Positions 8,202 to 16,140 of a stretch of 20,221 nucleotides of DNA are shown piece by piece. The stretch is from a virus: positions 1 to 20,221 of the IMG/VR virus record IMGVR_UViG_3300025141_001011, one strand, 5' to 3'. Positions within the stretch are counted from its first letter, which is position 1. Each line of letters opens with the position of its first letter. A program made the position numbers and the translations under genes. The notes under the pieces are model-generated. The model worked only from the letters and a program-made list of their open reading frames with translations, was not told the DNA's origin and did no database searches.

Positions 8202-10786
8202 ATTTTTGCCAACATATCCATTACAACATTTTCAACATCTAATTGTTCGCCGTTAATGTATACATTAACTATGGGTTGTGGTATTTTTATTTCTGGAATA
8301 TTAACATCGACGGTTAATTTTTCGGAAGTTAAATTCGTCAATATCCCAGCATCTCCTGACATCACCACGGAGGTCTTGCCTCCTTCAACAGAAGCAGCCA
8401 GAAAACCATCACCAACAATACTGCTAACGCCCGCCGCCAATGACATGATAGATGCCACCCCAGCGGCATACGCATTCATACCAGAGCCAAGCTTGGTCAT
8501 GTCATCCGCCAGTGATCCCAAGCTTGTCATTGCTTCCGTTATTCCAGCTAAAACAAACACGCCTACTATGCTTGTCATTGCTAGCATTATTGCAGCGACT
8601 GCTGTTAACGCCATCATAGATGCTATCCCTAGGGCACCTATCGATCCGGCAATCATCCAGACCCCTGCTGCAACTTGGGGCAGAATTGTCACATTGTTTA
8701 TAAACAATTCAAATAACCCTGAGACAGACTCAATAACAGCCGAGAGTCCAAAAAACACCAATGAAATGGCAGCAGACAATACTGAAAGAACTAGAGCGGC
8801 AACCAAAGCTGGTCCTTGAACTGTATCAAGCGCCTTTCCCAATAAAAACACATAACCTGCCACAACTAGAGGCATTAAATAAAAAGCCGGAGATCTAGTT
8901 GCATGCCAAACCGCCGCTAATATACCCAAAATTGCTGCCAACATCAGGATCTTTTTCCCTGCACTTTGCTGTGCTGCTTGGTTGGCTATCCATGCCTTAG
9001 TATTAAGAGAAATTCCCGCAGCCTCGGCAGCTTTTGCAGCCGCCAGAGCAGCGGTTTTATTGATCATAAAAGTGGAATAAACTAACCAAGCTGATCCCAG
9101 CGCCGCCATAGTTATCATTATACCATTCATGTTTTCTGCTAGACCGGTTATTACCCACGCCATCCCATCTAGCATCGAAACAACAGCCTCGTTTGCGGCA
9201 AGTTTCGCAAACGCCAATTGAAGCTTTTCCATTACTGGTACCATTTTCTCTGTTGCTTCGGCTAATTGTTTTTGAGTCTCGGCGCTTGCTGCCATATCGT
9301 TTTCATAACTCAAATAATCTTCTCGGCTCATGTTAAGAACTTTTTGAGCCTTGGCCATATCACCGCCAAATCCGGCCTGCGCGACGGCCAGTTGGGTATA
9401 CCTATCCATGGCACCAAATCCACCTCCAACCATTTCAATTTCGCTTCTTAACTTTTCAACTCTCTCTCCATAGTTCATATTGACCATTTCAAGTGCGCTG
9501 AACTGGGTGCCCAATATTGCGTTCAATTGTCCAGAGACTTCCGCCGCACCTTTGAATGTGTCAAATTTGGCACCAATGGAAACCAATTCCCCCATAGCAA
9601 CCCCGGTGGCTTTAGATTGAGCGGCCAAATCCTTAAAGACACCTATTGTTTGGTTTCCAAAAGAAGCAATCTTACTATAATTTGAAGACCAATCTGCTGC
9701 CATTTTCTTTGATGAAATTCCAATTGCGGACCCGGCCCTAATGACTTGCCTCGTCATATCGGCAGACTTCTCCGCTCCCATCCCCATAGCTTTGTTCATA
9801 GTATCCATCATTTTAGCTGATTCACCAGCACCAACCCCAACTTTAGATAGCAATGCTACGGTTTCTGTCATGTTTTCATTTACAGCCTTGGCATTGGGAT
9901 TAAACCCAGAAAAGTTTTCCGCAAGACTTCCTAGAGCAGCGCCGGCCTCTTGCATGGATACACCAGATTTTACGGTTGAAGAATAAACACTATTGATTTG
10001 CCCCCTAAAGTCTCCTGCAAACCCGGTTGCCCTTTGAAACGCCACCGAGGCCTTATCTAAAGCAATTGCGTTTTCTGCCATTTTACCCAACAAATTGGCT
10101 GCTATATTCATAGGATTGACCAACCCAAATGCCGCGTCCCTCAGAGCACCCATTTTCTCTGTTTTCATACCTTGAAAGGCATCAATCATGAATTTTATAC
10201 CGCCACCAATTTTAGTATCCAATACGTTGGCAGTTACCCCCATGGATTTGGCCAAGGAACCAGCGGCACTATTGGCTTTTCTAACAAATTTCTCAGCATC
10301 TTCTGTATGAGCACCGGCCAATTGAATTTCGTGATTTACTTGTCTCCAAACGTCTTTTTGGGACTGAAGAAGTTTTAATTTTTCTTCTTCAGTCCCAGCA
10401 CTTTTAAGCGCGTTTTTTGCCGATGCTATTTCCAACAAGAGCTTTTCTTTTAATTTTGGATTTATTCGTCCAAGCTCCCTAAAAGATTTTTCTAATTTTT
10501 CAATAGCGGCTTCATCTATTTTCAATCCTTTTGCTAATTCTGCTGTTTGCTGTTGAAGTTGAACTAAAATTTTATCTTGTTGGTTTAATTGTTCTTTTAA
10601 CTCTTTGTTGGTTCGACTAGCCCATGTAACCTTCTGCTCTTCGAGTCGCGATAGTTCTTTTCCACGCTCCAACATATGGCCCATTTGCTCTGCAATTTCA
10701 GCACTAGTGGCAGCTTGCATTCCCAAGGCCTCTAAATCTACAGGATTATTACCGCCCCCAGTGCCTGTGTCGTCTCTACCACCCAT
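8198..10786 (-). CDS. Tail tape measure protein
   Basis: This 862-residue protein has typical tape measure architecture. Residues about 30-170 are a charged, Gln/Glu/Lys-rich coiled coil. Residues about 170-540 are Ala/Gly/Met-rich helical sequence with many short repeats of AG and SA type. Residues about 543-755 hold several hydrophobic segments (for example ILMLAAILGILAAVW and AALVLSVLSAAISLVFFGL), and the end is a short beta-prone tail (VDVNIPEIKIPQPIVNVYI). Tape measures set tail length and are released into the host envelope with the DNA, which explains the membrane-active segments. At about 0.15 nm per residue the tail would be near 130 nm. AGGGTGG precedes the ATG. An intrinsic terminator lies just upstream, and the stop overlaps the next start as ATGA. 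The call rests on architecture, size and the chaperone gene before it. Confidence 0.9.
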   Translation of the reverse strand: MGGRDDTGTGGGNNPVDLEALGMQAATSAEIAEQMGHMLERGKELSRLEEQKVTWASRTNKELKEQLNQQDKILVQLQQQTAELAKGLKIDEAAIEKLEKSFRELGRINPKLKEKLLLEIASAKNALKSAGTEEEKLKLLQSQKDVWRQVNHEIQLAGAHTEDAEKFVRKANSAAGSLAKSMGVTANVLDTKIGGGIKFMIDAFQGMKTEKMGALRDAAFGLVNPMNIAANLLGKMAENAIALDKASVAFQRATGFAGDFRGQINSVYSSTVKSGVSMQEAGAALGSLAENFSGFNPNAKAVNENMTETVALLSKVGVGAGESAKMMDTMNKAMGMGAEKSADMTRQVIRAGSAIGISSKKMAADWSSNYSKIASFGNQTIGVFKDLAAQSKATGVAMGELVSIGAKFDTFKGAAEVSGQLNAILGTQFSALEMVNMNYGERVEKLRSEIEMVGGGFGAMDRYTQLAVAQAGFGGDMAKAQKVLNMSREDYLSYENDMAASAETQKQLAEATEKMVPVMEKLQLAFAKLAANEAVVSMLDGMAWVITGLAENMNGIMITMAALGSAWLVYSTFMINKTAALAAAKAAEAAGISLNTKAWIANQAAQQSAGKKILMLAAILGILAAVWHATRSPAFYLMPLVVAGYVFLLGKALDTVQGPALVAALVLSVLSAAISLVFFGLSAVIESVSGLFELFINNVTILPQVAAGVWMIAGSIGALGIASMMALTAVAAIMLAMTSIVGVFVLAGITEAMTSLGSLADDMTKLGSGMNAYAAGVASIMSLAAGVSSIVGDGFLAASVEGGKTSVVMSGDAGILTNLTSEKLTVDVNIPEIKIPQPIVNVYINGEQLDVENVVMDMLAKI

Positions 10787-10820
10787 TTATCCACCCTCAT
10801 TCTTTATCATAAATAGTTTT

Positions 10821-10851
10821 AAAATAAAAATGCCAAGCGAAAGCTTGGCAT
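10821..10851 (-). terminator. Intrinsic terminator between the chaperone and tape measure genes
   Basis: On the minus strand a perfect 9-bp stem (ATGCCAAGC pairing with GCTTGGCAT) closes on a four-base loop (TTTC) and is followed by TTTTATTTT. It starts six bases after the stop of the short chaperone ORF and ends about 35 bases before the tape measure ATG. It would lower transcription of tape measure and baseplate genes relative to sheath and tube. Read on the plus strand, the loop is GAAA, a stable GNRA tetraloop, but there is no T-run on that side. Confidence 0.8.
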
Positions 10852-10856
10852 CATAA

Positions 10857-11081
10857 CTATTTTCGTCTTGCTTTTTCTGCTTCTTCCTTTTCTTTCTCAA
10901 ATTCTTTGATCATTCTCTCTAAGAACCATTTGCGAAGACCGACCGGAAGATTATAAAGCTCGAACATCGACCATCCTCCATGATGTTTCAAGAGGAAGAA
11001 TTGCTCATAGACATTTTCCATATACTCATCGGTCAGGCCAAAAAAAGTCCGCGTTGAACGGTACCTCCATTTCTTGCTCAT
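10857..11081 (-). CDS. Short overlapping ORF, probable frameshift extension of the gp26-like tail assembly chaperone
   Basis: The frame encodes FFGLTDEYMENVYEQFFLL, then a HHGGWSMFELYNLPVGLRKWF-type block (in part), and ends in a Lys/Glu-rich helix (EFEKEKEEAEKARRK). Short proteins with this pattern of gly-trp, tyr-asn-leu-pro and arg-lys-trp-phe follow gp26-like genes in other T4-related phages. The ORF overlaps the end of the gp26-like gene in the +1 frame. Possible starts are ATG at 11081 or TTG at 11102, and neither has a ribosome binding site, so independent initiation looks weak. The seven-T run at 11040-11046 gives a better explanation: ribosomes shifting there would join residues 1-277 of the gp26-like protein to 60 residues of this frame. 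The frame is real by its protein-like character; how it is translated is inference. Confidence 0.65.
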   Translation of the reverse strand: MSKKWRYRSTRTFFGLTDEYMENVYEQFFLLKHHGGWSMFELYNLPVGLRKWFLERMIKEFEKEKEEAEKARRK

Positions 11082-11871
11082 GGGAGCAAGATTTGCATTC
11101 AAAATCTCTATACACCCTCAAATCTGGGGATAGTTCCTTGTACGCTCCTCTGAGGATTCTTGTTTCTTTGGCCGTTACATTGTCAATAACATAGTCAATG
11201 GTTTTTCTATCCGTATATCCATTGACAGATACAATAAAGAATCTCATTTGGCCAGTTAAGGTTTCTTCAATTTCGTTTTCTCTTTTACTTTTCTTTTGGG
11301 CCGCCTTGATCATACCAACTTCATCTCGACCAGTTAACATCTTAACTTCCATGAGAAGCTTAGACAATGGAAGGGTTACGACGTAATTGCCGTTGTCTTT
11401 TTGTTGAATATCAAATTCTTCACCCCATTCCCCGCCATGGCGTATTGTTGGTTTTAAGAGATTGAAGTTTAGTTTCGTTCCCTCTCCACAAGCAGGACAA
11501 TTTATCCTCGTTTGGTAGATGTGGCCATATGCTGATGCTCTGGCTGCAATTAGAATGGCGTTTCTATCTCCAATTAGAAGATCTTCTGCTCGGATATTTC
11601 TGTCGACAATAAGATTGTCGATAAGCCTTTCAATTGCCAATCCTTTTTTAAGCAAAGAGCGAGATGTTAATATGTCTTCATCCTTTGCTGTCATGTATCT
11701 AATTTCAATCGTCTCTTGATTGTGAAGGGGATGTCCTTGTGGATACATTTTACCCTTTGAGGGCAATTCTACAAATTCTTTTGGTGTGACAAAATCCATT
11801 GGATTTGCCATTTGTGGCGCCGGGGTTTCTGCACTTGGCCTTGCCCCGAAGCGTTCTTCGTTGTTTCTCAT
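11026..11871 (-). CDS. T4 gp26-like baseplate/tail assembly protein with zinc-ribbon Cys pairs (probable tail assembly chaperone)
   Basis: This 281-residue protein has the features of the T4 gp26-like family: ELPSKGKMYP near residue 36, a YMTAKDEDIL block near 59, a helical stretch with DRNAILIAARASAYGHIY (about 102-119), and two Cys pairs, CPAC (125-128) and CKSC (259-262), that could bind one zinc ion. The ATG at 11871 has AGAGGT just upstream. It lies between the tube genes and the tape measure gene, the place where contractile and non-contractile phages keep the tape measure chaperone. Its last codons overlap a +1-frame ORF at a run of seven T. Known gp26 is linked to hub assembly in T4; a chaperone role is my reading of the context. 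Confidence 0.75.
   Translation of the reverse strand: MRNNEERFGARPSAETPAPQMANPMDFVTPKEFVELPSKGKMYPQGHPLHNQETIEIRYMTAKDEDILTSRSLLKKGLAIERLIDNLIVDRNIRAEDLLIGDRNAILIAARASAYGHIYQTRINCPACGEGTKLNFNLLKPTIRHGGEWGEEFDIQQKDNGNYVVTLPLSKLLMEVKMLTGRDEVGMIKAAQKKSKRENEIEETLTGQMRFFIVSVNGYTDRKTIDYVIDNVTAKETRILRGAYKELSPDLRVYRDFECKSCSHEQEMEVPFNADFFWPDR
11040..11046 (-). other. Candidate ribosomal frameshift site (run of seven T)
   Basis: The coding strand reads GAC TTT TTT TGG in the gp26-like frame, four codons before its stop, and ACT TTT TTT GGC in the downstream frame. A +1 shift (or a -2 shift) on the Phe codons would re-pair fully and carry ribosomes into the short ORF. The stop TGA of the first frame lies 12 bases past the run. 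Frameshifting at this point of the tail operon is well known in other phages, but the +1/-2 direction here is less common than -1. Confidence 0.5.
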
Positions 11872-11888
11872 TTATACCTCTTTAAAAA

Positions 11889-12605
11889 TTATGAAAAATT
11901 GTTCCATGTTGTCGAAGTCAGTACTCCAGTATCCATTTCATGTATAGCATAATCATATGCTATATCGAGCGTGTATTCAACCAAATTATCATCTTCGTAG
12001 GATAGATCTCCAAATTTAATTGATTTTATGATGGGGCCATGCAACGTCCATTGTTCAGTAACATTGACTTTCATCGGGAAATTACCATCATCATCGGCTG
12101 TCCCTGAAATCGCACCAGACCCCAATTGTTGAATGACTACGGACTCCGGCGCCCGATTCATCTTCCCGCCGGGAGTGTACCCTTTATCACCAGTTATTGT
12201 ATTATCCCATAGGCCCTGCCCAAAGGCATTAATTCCGGATGATAGTTTTTCCGGCGATGACATTTGGGCTTTGTCTCCATTAGAATTAATAGCATGCTTG
12301 TCTTCCGTTGGAATAGCGTAGCCGCTATTTCTAAGAATTTTCCATAACATATCAGCAGTATCTAGACCATCACCATCACTGTCGGCATCACCCGGGCCCA
12401 TACAGACAAATGTAATTGTGATAGGATTCCATTTTGCAATGCCGGGATAGTTGAAATGATGATTTAACAATTTGTACTCTTTGGTTGAAATCTCAACACT
12501 TGGTTTTGAAATACTTTTAACATTTGGGAGAAGGAAGGTCCCAAAGTTTACAATAAACCGGGACTTCATTTTTGGTTGAACATTGTGATTTGTCCAGAAA
12601 GCCAT
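11889..12605 (-). CDS. Tail tube protein, gp19-like, paralog 2 (with acidic Ca-loop-like insertion)
   Basis: This 238-residue protein is a gp19-type tube subunit, the ring-forming protein of the inner tail tube. Hallmarks are the ISKPSVEISTKEYKLLNHHF block, NYPGIAKWNPITITF, EQWTLHGP and the C-terminal IKFGDLSYEDDNLVEYTLDI. It aligns through its length with the preceding 191-residue tube protein but carries extra loops. One, at residues 73-85 (DADSDGDGLDTAD), matches the acidic DxDxDG type of calcium-binding loop; another long loop spans about 95-150. The start follows the upstream stop by six bases and lacks a clear ribosome binding site, so translation is probably coupled to paralog 1. One paralog may build most of the tube and the other a special ring, or both may alternate. 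The tube call is firm; the division of labour is unknown. Confidence 0.88.
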   Translation of the reverse strand: MAFWTNHNVQPKMKSRFIVNFGTFLLPNVKSISKPSVEISTKEYKLLNHHFNYPGIAKWNPITITFVCMGPGDADSDGDGLDTADMLWKILRNSGYAIPTEDKHAINSNGDKAQMSSPEKLSSGINAFGQGLWDNTITGDKGYTPGGKMNRAPESVVIQQLGSGAISGTADDDGNFPMKVNVTEQWTLHGPIIKSIKFGDLSYEDDNLVEYTLDIAYDYAIHEMDTGVLTSTTWNNFS

Positions 12606-12611
12606 AATGTT

Positions 12612-13187
12612 TTAATCTGCGCTGGTTTCTGTGCTATAATAAGGTGACCCCTCTTCACCGGCTATCACGCATGTCGCCCAGTCGTATCGTATACCCAATT
12701 CAATTTCAATAAGATTATCATCTTCATATGATAATTCGCCAAATTTACAAGTTTTCAACCATGCTTGTTTGAGTGTCCATTGTTCAATTTCCACTCCTTT
12801 TGCGTTAAGTTGAGAAATTACAACTTCGCCTAATGCGCTTTTTGCTTTACCTTTGGACATGCTTGACATATCCGCCGCAGTAGTTCCGCTTGGAATAGCA
12901 TAGCCCATGGCTGCGATGATTTTATTTGTATTGGCAACTGCATTGGGAGTTACGGGGTCAACAAGGGTGAGACTAATTTCTTGCCACTCAACCCTTCCCG
13001 GCCAATAATAATTATGATTCAAAAAAGAATGCTTCGATTCAGTAATTGAAAAATTCGGCTTAGTTACTTTTTTTGCGAACCAAATAATTGGATCGGTACC
13101 CCCTAGATTATCAAATGAAATTTGCCACCTGAAACCTCTTTTGGGATCTGCACTTGTAGCGCTTACTGTTGTCCAAAATTCTGCCAT
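12612..13187 (-). CDS. Tail tube protein, gp19-like, paralog 1
   Basis: This 191-residue protein is a gp19-type tube subunit. It has VTKPNFSITESKHSFLNHNY, then YWPGRVEWQEISLTLVDP, EQWTLKQAW and the conserved ending CKFGELSYEDDNLIEIELGI. Subunits of this kind stack as hexameric rings inside the sheath and form the DNA channel. Its length is near that of T4 gp19 (about 160-ish residues plus loops). AAAGGAG lies just before the ATG, a strong site suited to a high-copy protein. It lies about 30 bases after the sheath stop, the usual sheath-tube order. The second tube gene follows after six bases. The shorter, loop-poor form and strong binding site make this the better candidate for the major tube protein, which is inference. 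Confidence 0.9.
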   Translation of the reverse strand: MAEFWTTVSATSADPKRGFRWQISFDNLGGTDPIIWFAKKVTKPNFSITESKHSFLNHNYYWPGRVEWQEISLTLVDPVTPNAVANTNKIIAAMGYAIPSGTTAADMSSMSKGKAKSALGEVVISQLNAKGVEIEQWTLKQAWLKTCKFGELSYEDDNLIEIELGIRYDWATCVIAGEEGSPYYSTETSAD

Positions 13188-13218
13188 TGATTAATTCTCC
13201 TTTATATTATTTAGTGCC

Positions 13219-16080
13219 TTACGCAAAATCTGCACCGGATCGAGTAATAACAAAATCAACAACAATGTACTCAATGGCCCGAGCCGGTTTGATATAAATT
13301 TTAGCATACATAATGTTTCTATCGATCAAATCCGCAGTCGTTGTTGTTTCATCAAGAATGAGTTTATATTCTACAATTCCAAAGCGAGATTTAACATCTG
13401 ATAGCACTGGCTCAACTTGTCCTTTAAACCTTGCCCAAGTTGAAGAAATGTTTTGATCAAAAAGAAGGTTCTTAGAAATAGTGCTGACTTTGCTTTTGAG
13501 ATAGAGAAGCAATCGCCGAACATTGATTCTATCCAATGCTGACGGAGTGCTCTGAAGTGTCTTTTGACCAAAGATAACAACACCTTCGTTTGGAAATGTT
13601 GCGATCGGGTTAATGTTTTGAGCGTAAAGTTTGTCTCTTTCGCTTACATCCAATCTTTGTCGAGCTTGCACAACCCTTGGCCCTTGGCCTCCGCCAAGAT
13701 TCCCAAGACCACCACGATTAAACCCTGCTGGGGCAAACCAAAGTTCGCTTTGTGCTTCAGATTTTGCAAAAGCACCCAAAGCGGCAATAGACGACGGTAC
13801 CCAAACTCTCTGAGCACTTCCAAGGGTATCTTGAATTTGAACCCATGGGTAGAAAGCACATGCATAACTTGAGTCAATGTTTCTATTTTTCAAAGCTGTG
13901 ACTGCGCTGTCGACAGATCCTCGCCTAGTAGATGCTGCCGCGTTTGATTCGGCGCTTGGCAAATAATCATTTTCTAAATCTATAATTCCTAAACAATCTT
14001 TTCTTTCTTCACAGATATTGATTATTTTATTTGTAACAACTGGTTGATAAATTCCGGGAACCATCATTAAATTGCAAGGAACATTTTCAACATCATTAAC
14101 TGAATCCAAAGCTTTGGCTAATGAATAATAAACATAGCTATTTTGATTTGTCGACTCATCACTAAGGAGACTATTCCTAAAAGGTTCTTTCTCTTTAACG
14201 TCTAAACCGTCAAATCCTCCAAAAAACGGAGCAGCAAATTTTTTAACTCGTTTATTTAGCAAAGCAGTAGAACTGGACATGGCTGTGTAGGAAGTCCCAC
14301 TCCTTCGAGATCCAGAAGTATAGGTAACAGTATTTAGTGCATCGTCTATTATAATGTCATCCAAAGAAAAGACAAATGAGTGTTCAAAATAAGTATCTGG
14401 TGACCTTTGTTGGTGATAATCATCACCCATTCTTCTAACGTAGTCTCCATATCCCGGATCCAATTGGTTTGTGGTACTAGTAATTGTGGGCCTTATTCCC
14501 CATGTGCAAGAGTATGGGCTTGAAGGGGATCCTTGTGTCCCATTTCCCCTCAAAGGAAGAGACGGAAAGTGGTAAGATGCGCTAGCATCTAATGGTAGAA
14601 GAAACTCTGTGAATTGATGTGGAGCGAATTCATATCCGTCAGAATCCAGCCCAGCCATATAAACAGACCCTGATCCCAAAGCCATGGCTCCGGGAAGATT
14701 TTGATCATCTAAGGAAAATGGTCCAAGTTGTCCGTAACCAATTTTAAAAGTTTGTGGCCTGATAGGTCCAAAGAAACCAAAGGGTAAAACATTGGTTACT
14801 TCTGGTCCTGTATCTTTTATATCGTCATGAACAACTACTCGAACAAAATCAGAATTGTTCGGCCAATCTCCGGAGGCTCGATATCTTCTATCCGATTCTG
14901 ACCACTCTAAACTCTGGTCCCCGATTCTTCTTCCAATATAATTTCTGTCTGCTGGGTTTAAGTTTAGACTTCTATATTCTTCTAAAACTTCTCCACTAAG
15001 GTCTTGAATAAGCAAAGTAAATGTTGAGAAACCACTTACATTTGGATTTGATGGCAAGGCAAGATCACTAATAACAACAATGGTATTCTTTTGAAAATCT
15101 TCTCCGTCATGAAGAGACTCTAAATAAAATAATTTTTGAGAATTCAAAATTTCATGACTGGTAGCTTCTCCATAATCTTGCCCAAAGAACCAACCTGTCG
15201 TTGCTTTTTTCATTCCTTCTCTGTGCATATGGGGGCCTTGGCCTACCGAGCTAGTAGCCAAACCAATTAATATCCCCTGAACTCCGTTCGCCCCAGCAGT
15301 CGTGTCAACAAAATCAGCCAAATGTCTATCAAAAGTTTCACCTAGCCAATAAGTTTTTGGACTACTAACCAAGGTGCTGTTACATAATTGGGGATTAGTG
15401 TTAAAAACATTTCTAATGTAATCTGCGCTGTTTCGATCAAAATTAAATTGTTTTGTATCTAAAATAGTGCCGCTATCATTTCTTATTTCCATTTTGAAAC
15501 CACAGTTAGCGGCATTCGAATAAATATTCACTGCTGCTCCAGACAGGGCAATTTCTGTGCCTCCTGCTCCAAAGTTTCCTTTCAACAACACTGCTCCGCT
15601 ATCGACATAAAAAATAGCAGCCAACGAACCAGTTGGGGCAGATCCGGAGTTTGAAAGAAACAAGCCGTATGCCCCTCCATTTGAACCAATCGCTTGCGCC
15701 AAATTGTTTGTTGTCTGCCACCCAGCAACACCAGCGCCAGCGGCAGACACAGCGTCTTGATCTCCTAGAGCCCTAACAATTGTCACCGGAGAATTTTGAG
15801 ATGCAAGCCAAGCCTGAGCGGCATATGCTGCGTAAGTTGGACCTGCTCTGTTTCCATCTCTCCAAACATCATTTTTCAATGATGCTCCACCGGGTATCGG
15901 GGCGCCAAATACTGATACAAAATCTTGTAAAGAGCGAACTTTTGTCGGCACCATTGCTGGGCCTCGGAGTGTTCTACCAATAATTACCGGTCCTTCTGGG
16001 TCTGGATCTACAGAAAGTGTCGACTCATCGACCTCATTCATTTGCACACCGGGTGATAGAAAATCAAATTTTTTAGCCAT
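13219..16080 (-). CDS. Tail sheath protein, gp18-like, unusually large
   Basis: This 953-residue protein is a contractile sheath subunit. The N-terminus has SPGVQMNEVDESTL and then VIIGRTLRGPAMVPTKVRS and FVSVFGAP, the linker region that connects neighbours. The C-terminal 130 residues carry INVRRLLLYLKSKVS, then FDQNISSTWARFKGQVEP, GIVEYKLILDETTTT and IYIKPARAIEYIVVDFVIT, the conserved sheath handshake domain. T4 gp18 is about 660 residues, so about 300 extra residues sit in the middle, in Ser/Gly/Asn-rich sequence likely to form outer decorations. AAGGAG precedes the ATG. It follows the neck genes and leads the tube genes. The assignment is firm from both ends of the protein; the roles of the inserted domains are not known. 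Confidence 0.93.
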   Translation of the reverse strand: MAKKFDFLSPGVQMNEVDESTLSVDPDPEGPVIIGRTLRGPAMVPTKVRSLQDFVSVFGAPIPGGASLKNDVWRDGNRAGPTYAAYAAQAWLASQNSPVTIVRALGDQDAVSAAGAGVAGWQTTNNLAQAIGSNGGAYGLFLSNSGSAPTGSLAAIFYVDSGAVLLKGNFGAGGTEIALSGAAVNIYSNAANCGFKMEIRNDSGTILDTKQFNFDRNSADYIRNVFNTNPQLCNSTLVSSPKTYWLGETFDRHLADFVDTTAGANGVQGILIGLATSSVGQGPHMHREGMKKATTGWFFGQDYGEATSHEILNSQKLFYLESLHDGEDFQKNTIVVISDLALPSNPNVSGFSTFTLLIQDLSGEVLEEYRSLNLNPADRNYIGRRIGDQSLEWSESDRRYRASGDWPNNSDFVRVVVHDDIKDTGPEVTNVLPFGFFGPIRPQTFKIGYGQLGPFSLDDQNLPGAMALGSGSVYMAGLDSDGYEFAPHQFTEFLLPLDASASYHFPSLPLRGNGTQGSPSSPYSCTWGIRPTITSTTNQLDPGYGDYVRRMGDDYHQQRSPDTYFEHSFVFSLDDIIIDDALNTVTYTSGSRRSGTSYTAMSSSTALLNKRVKKFAAPFFGGFDGLDVKEKEPFRNSLLSDESTNQNSYVYYSLAKALDSVNDVENVPCNLMMVPGIYQPVVTNKIINICEERKDCLGIIDLENDYLPSAESNAAASTRRGSVDSAVTALKNRNIDSSYACAFYPWVQIQDTLGSAQRVWVPSSIAALGAFAKSEAQSELWFAPAGFNRGGLGNLGGGQGPRVVQARQRLDVSERDKLYAQNINPIATFPNEGVVIFGQKTLQSTPSALDRINVRRLLLYLKSKVSTISKNLLFDQNISSTWARFKGQVEPVLSDVKSRFGIVEYKLILDETTTTADLIDRNIMYAKIYIKPARAIEYIVVDFVITRSGADFA

Positions 16081-16140
16081 TAAACTTTTCTCCTTAAATA
16101 TCTCGTAATAAATAGTTCAATAAAACAAGAACTTCCTGAT

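Noticed and set aside
10801-10848. Sigma70-type promoter overlapping the terminator before the tape measure (TTGGCA ... TATGAT)
   Set aside because: The spacer is 19 bases, longer than usual, the -35 box is inside the terminator stem, and AT-rich DNA gives such matches by chance.
11870-11880. T4 late promoter-like TATAAAT before the gp26-like gene
   Set aside because: It runs into the start codon itself, so a transcript from it could not carry the ribosome binding site.
16081-16140. Terminator before the sheath gene
   Set aside because: Only a five-base inverted repeat (AGTTC/GAACT) with an AT-only loop and no following T-run.
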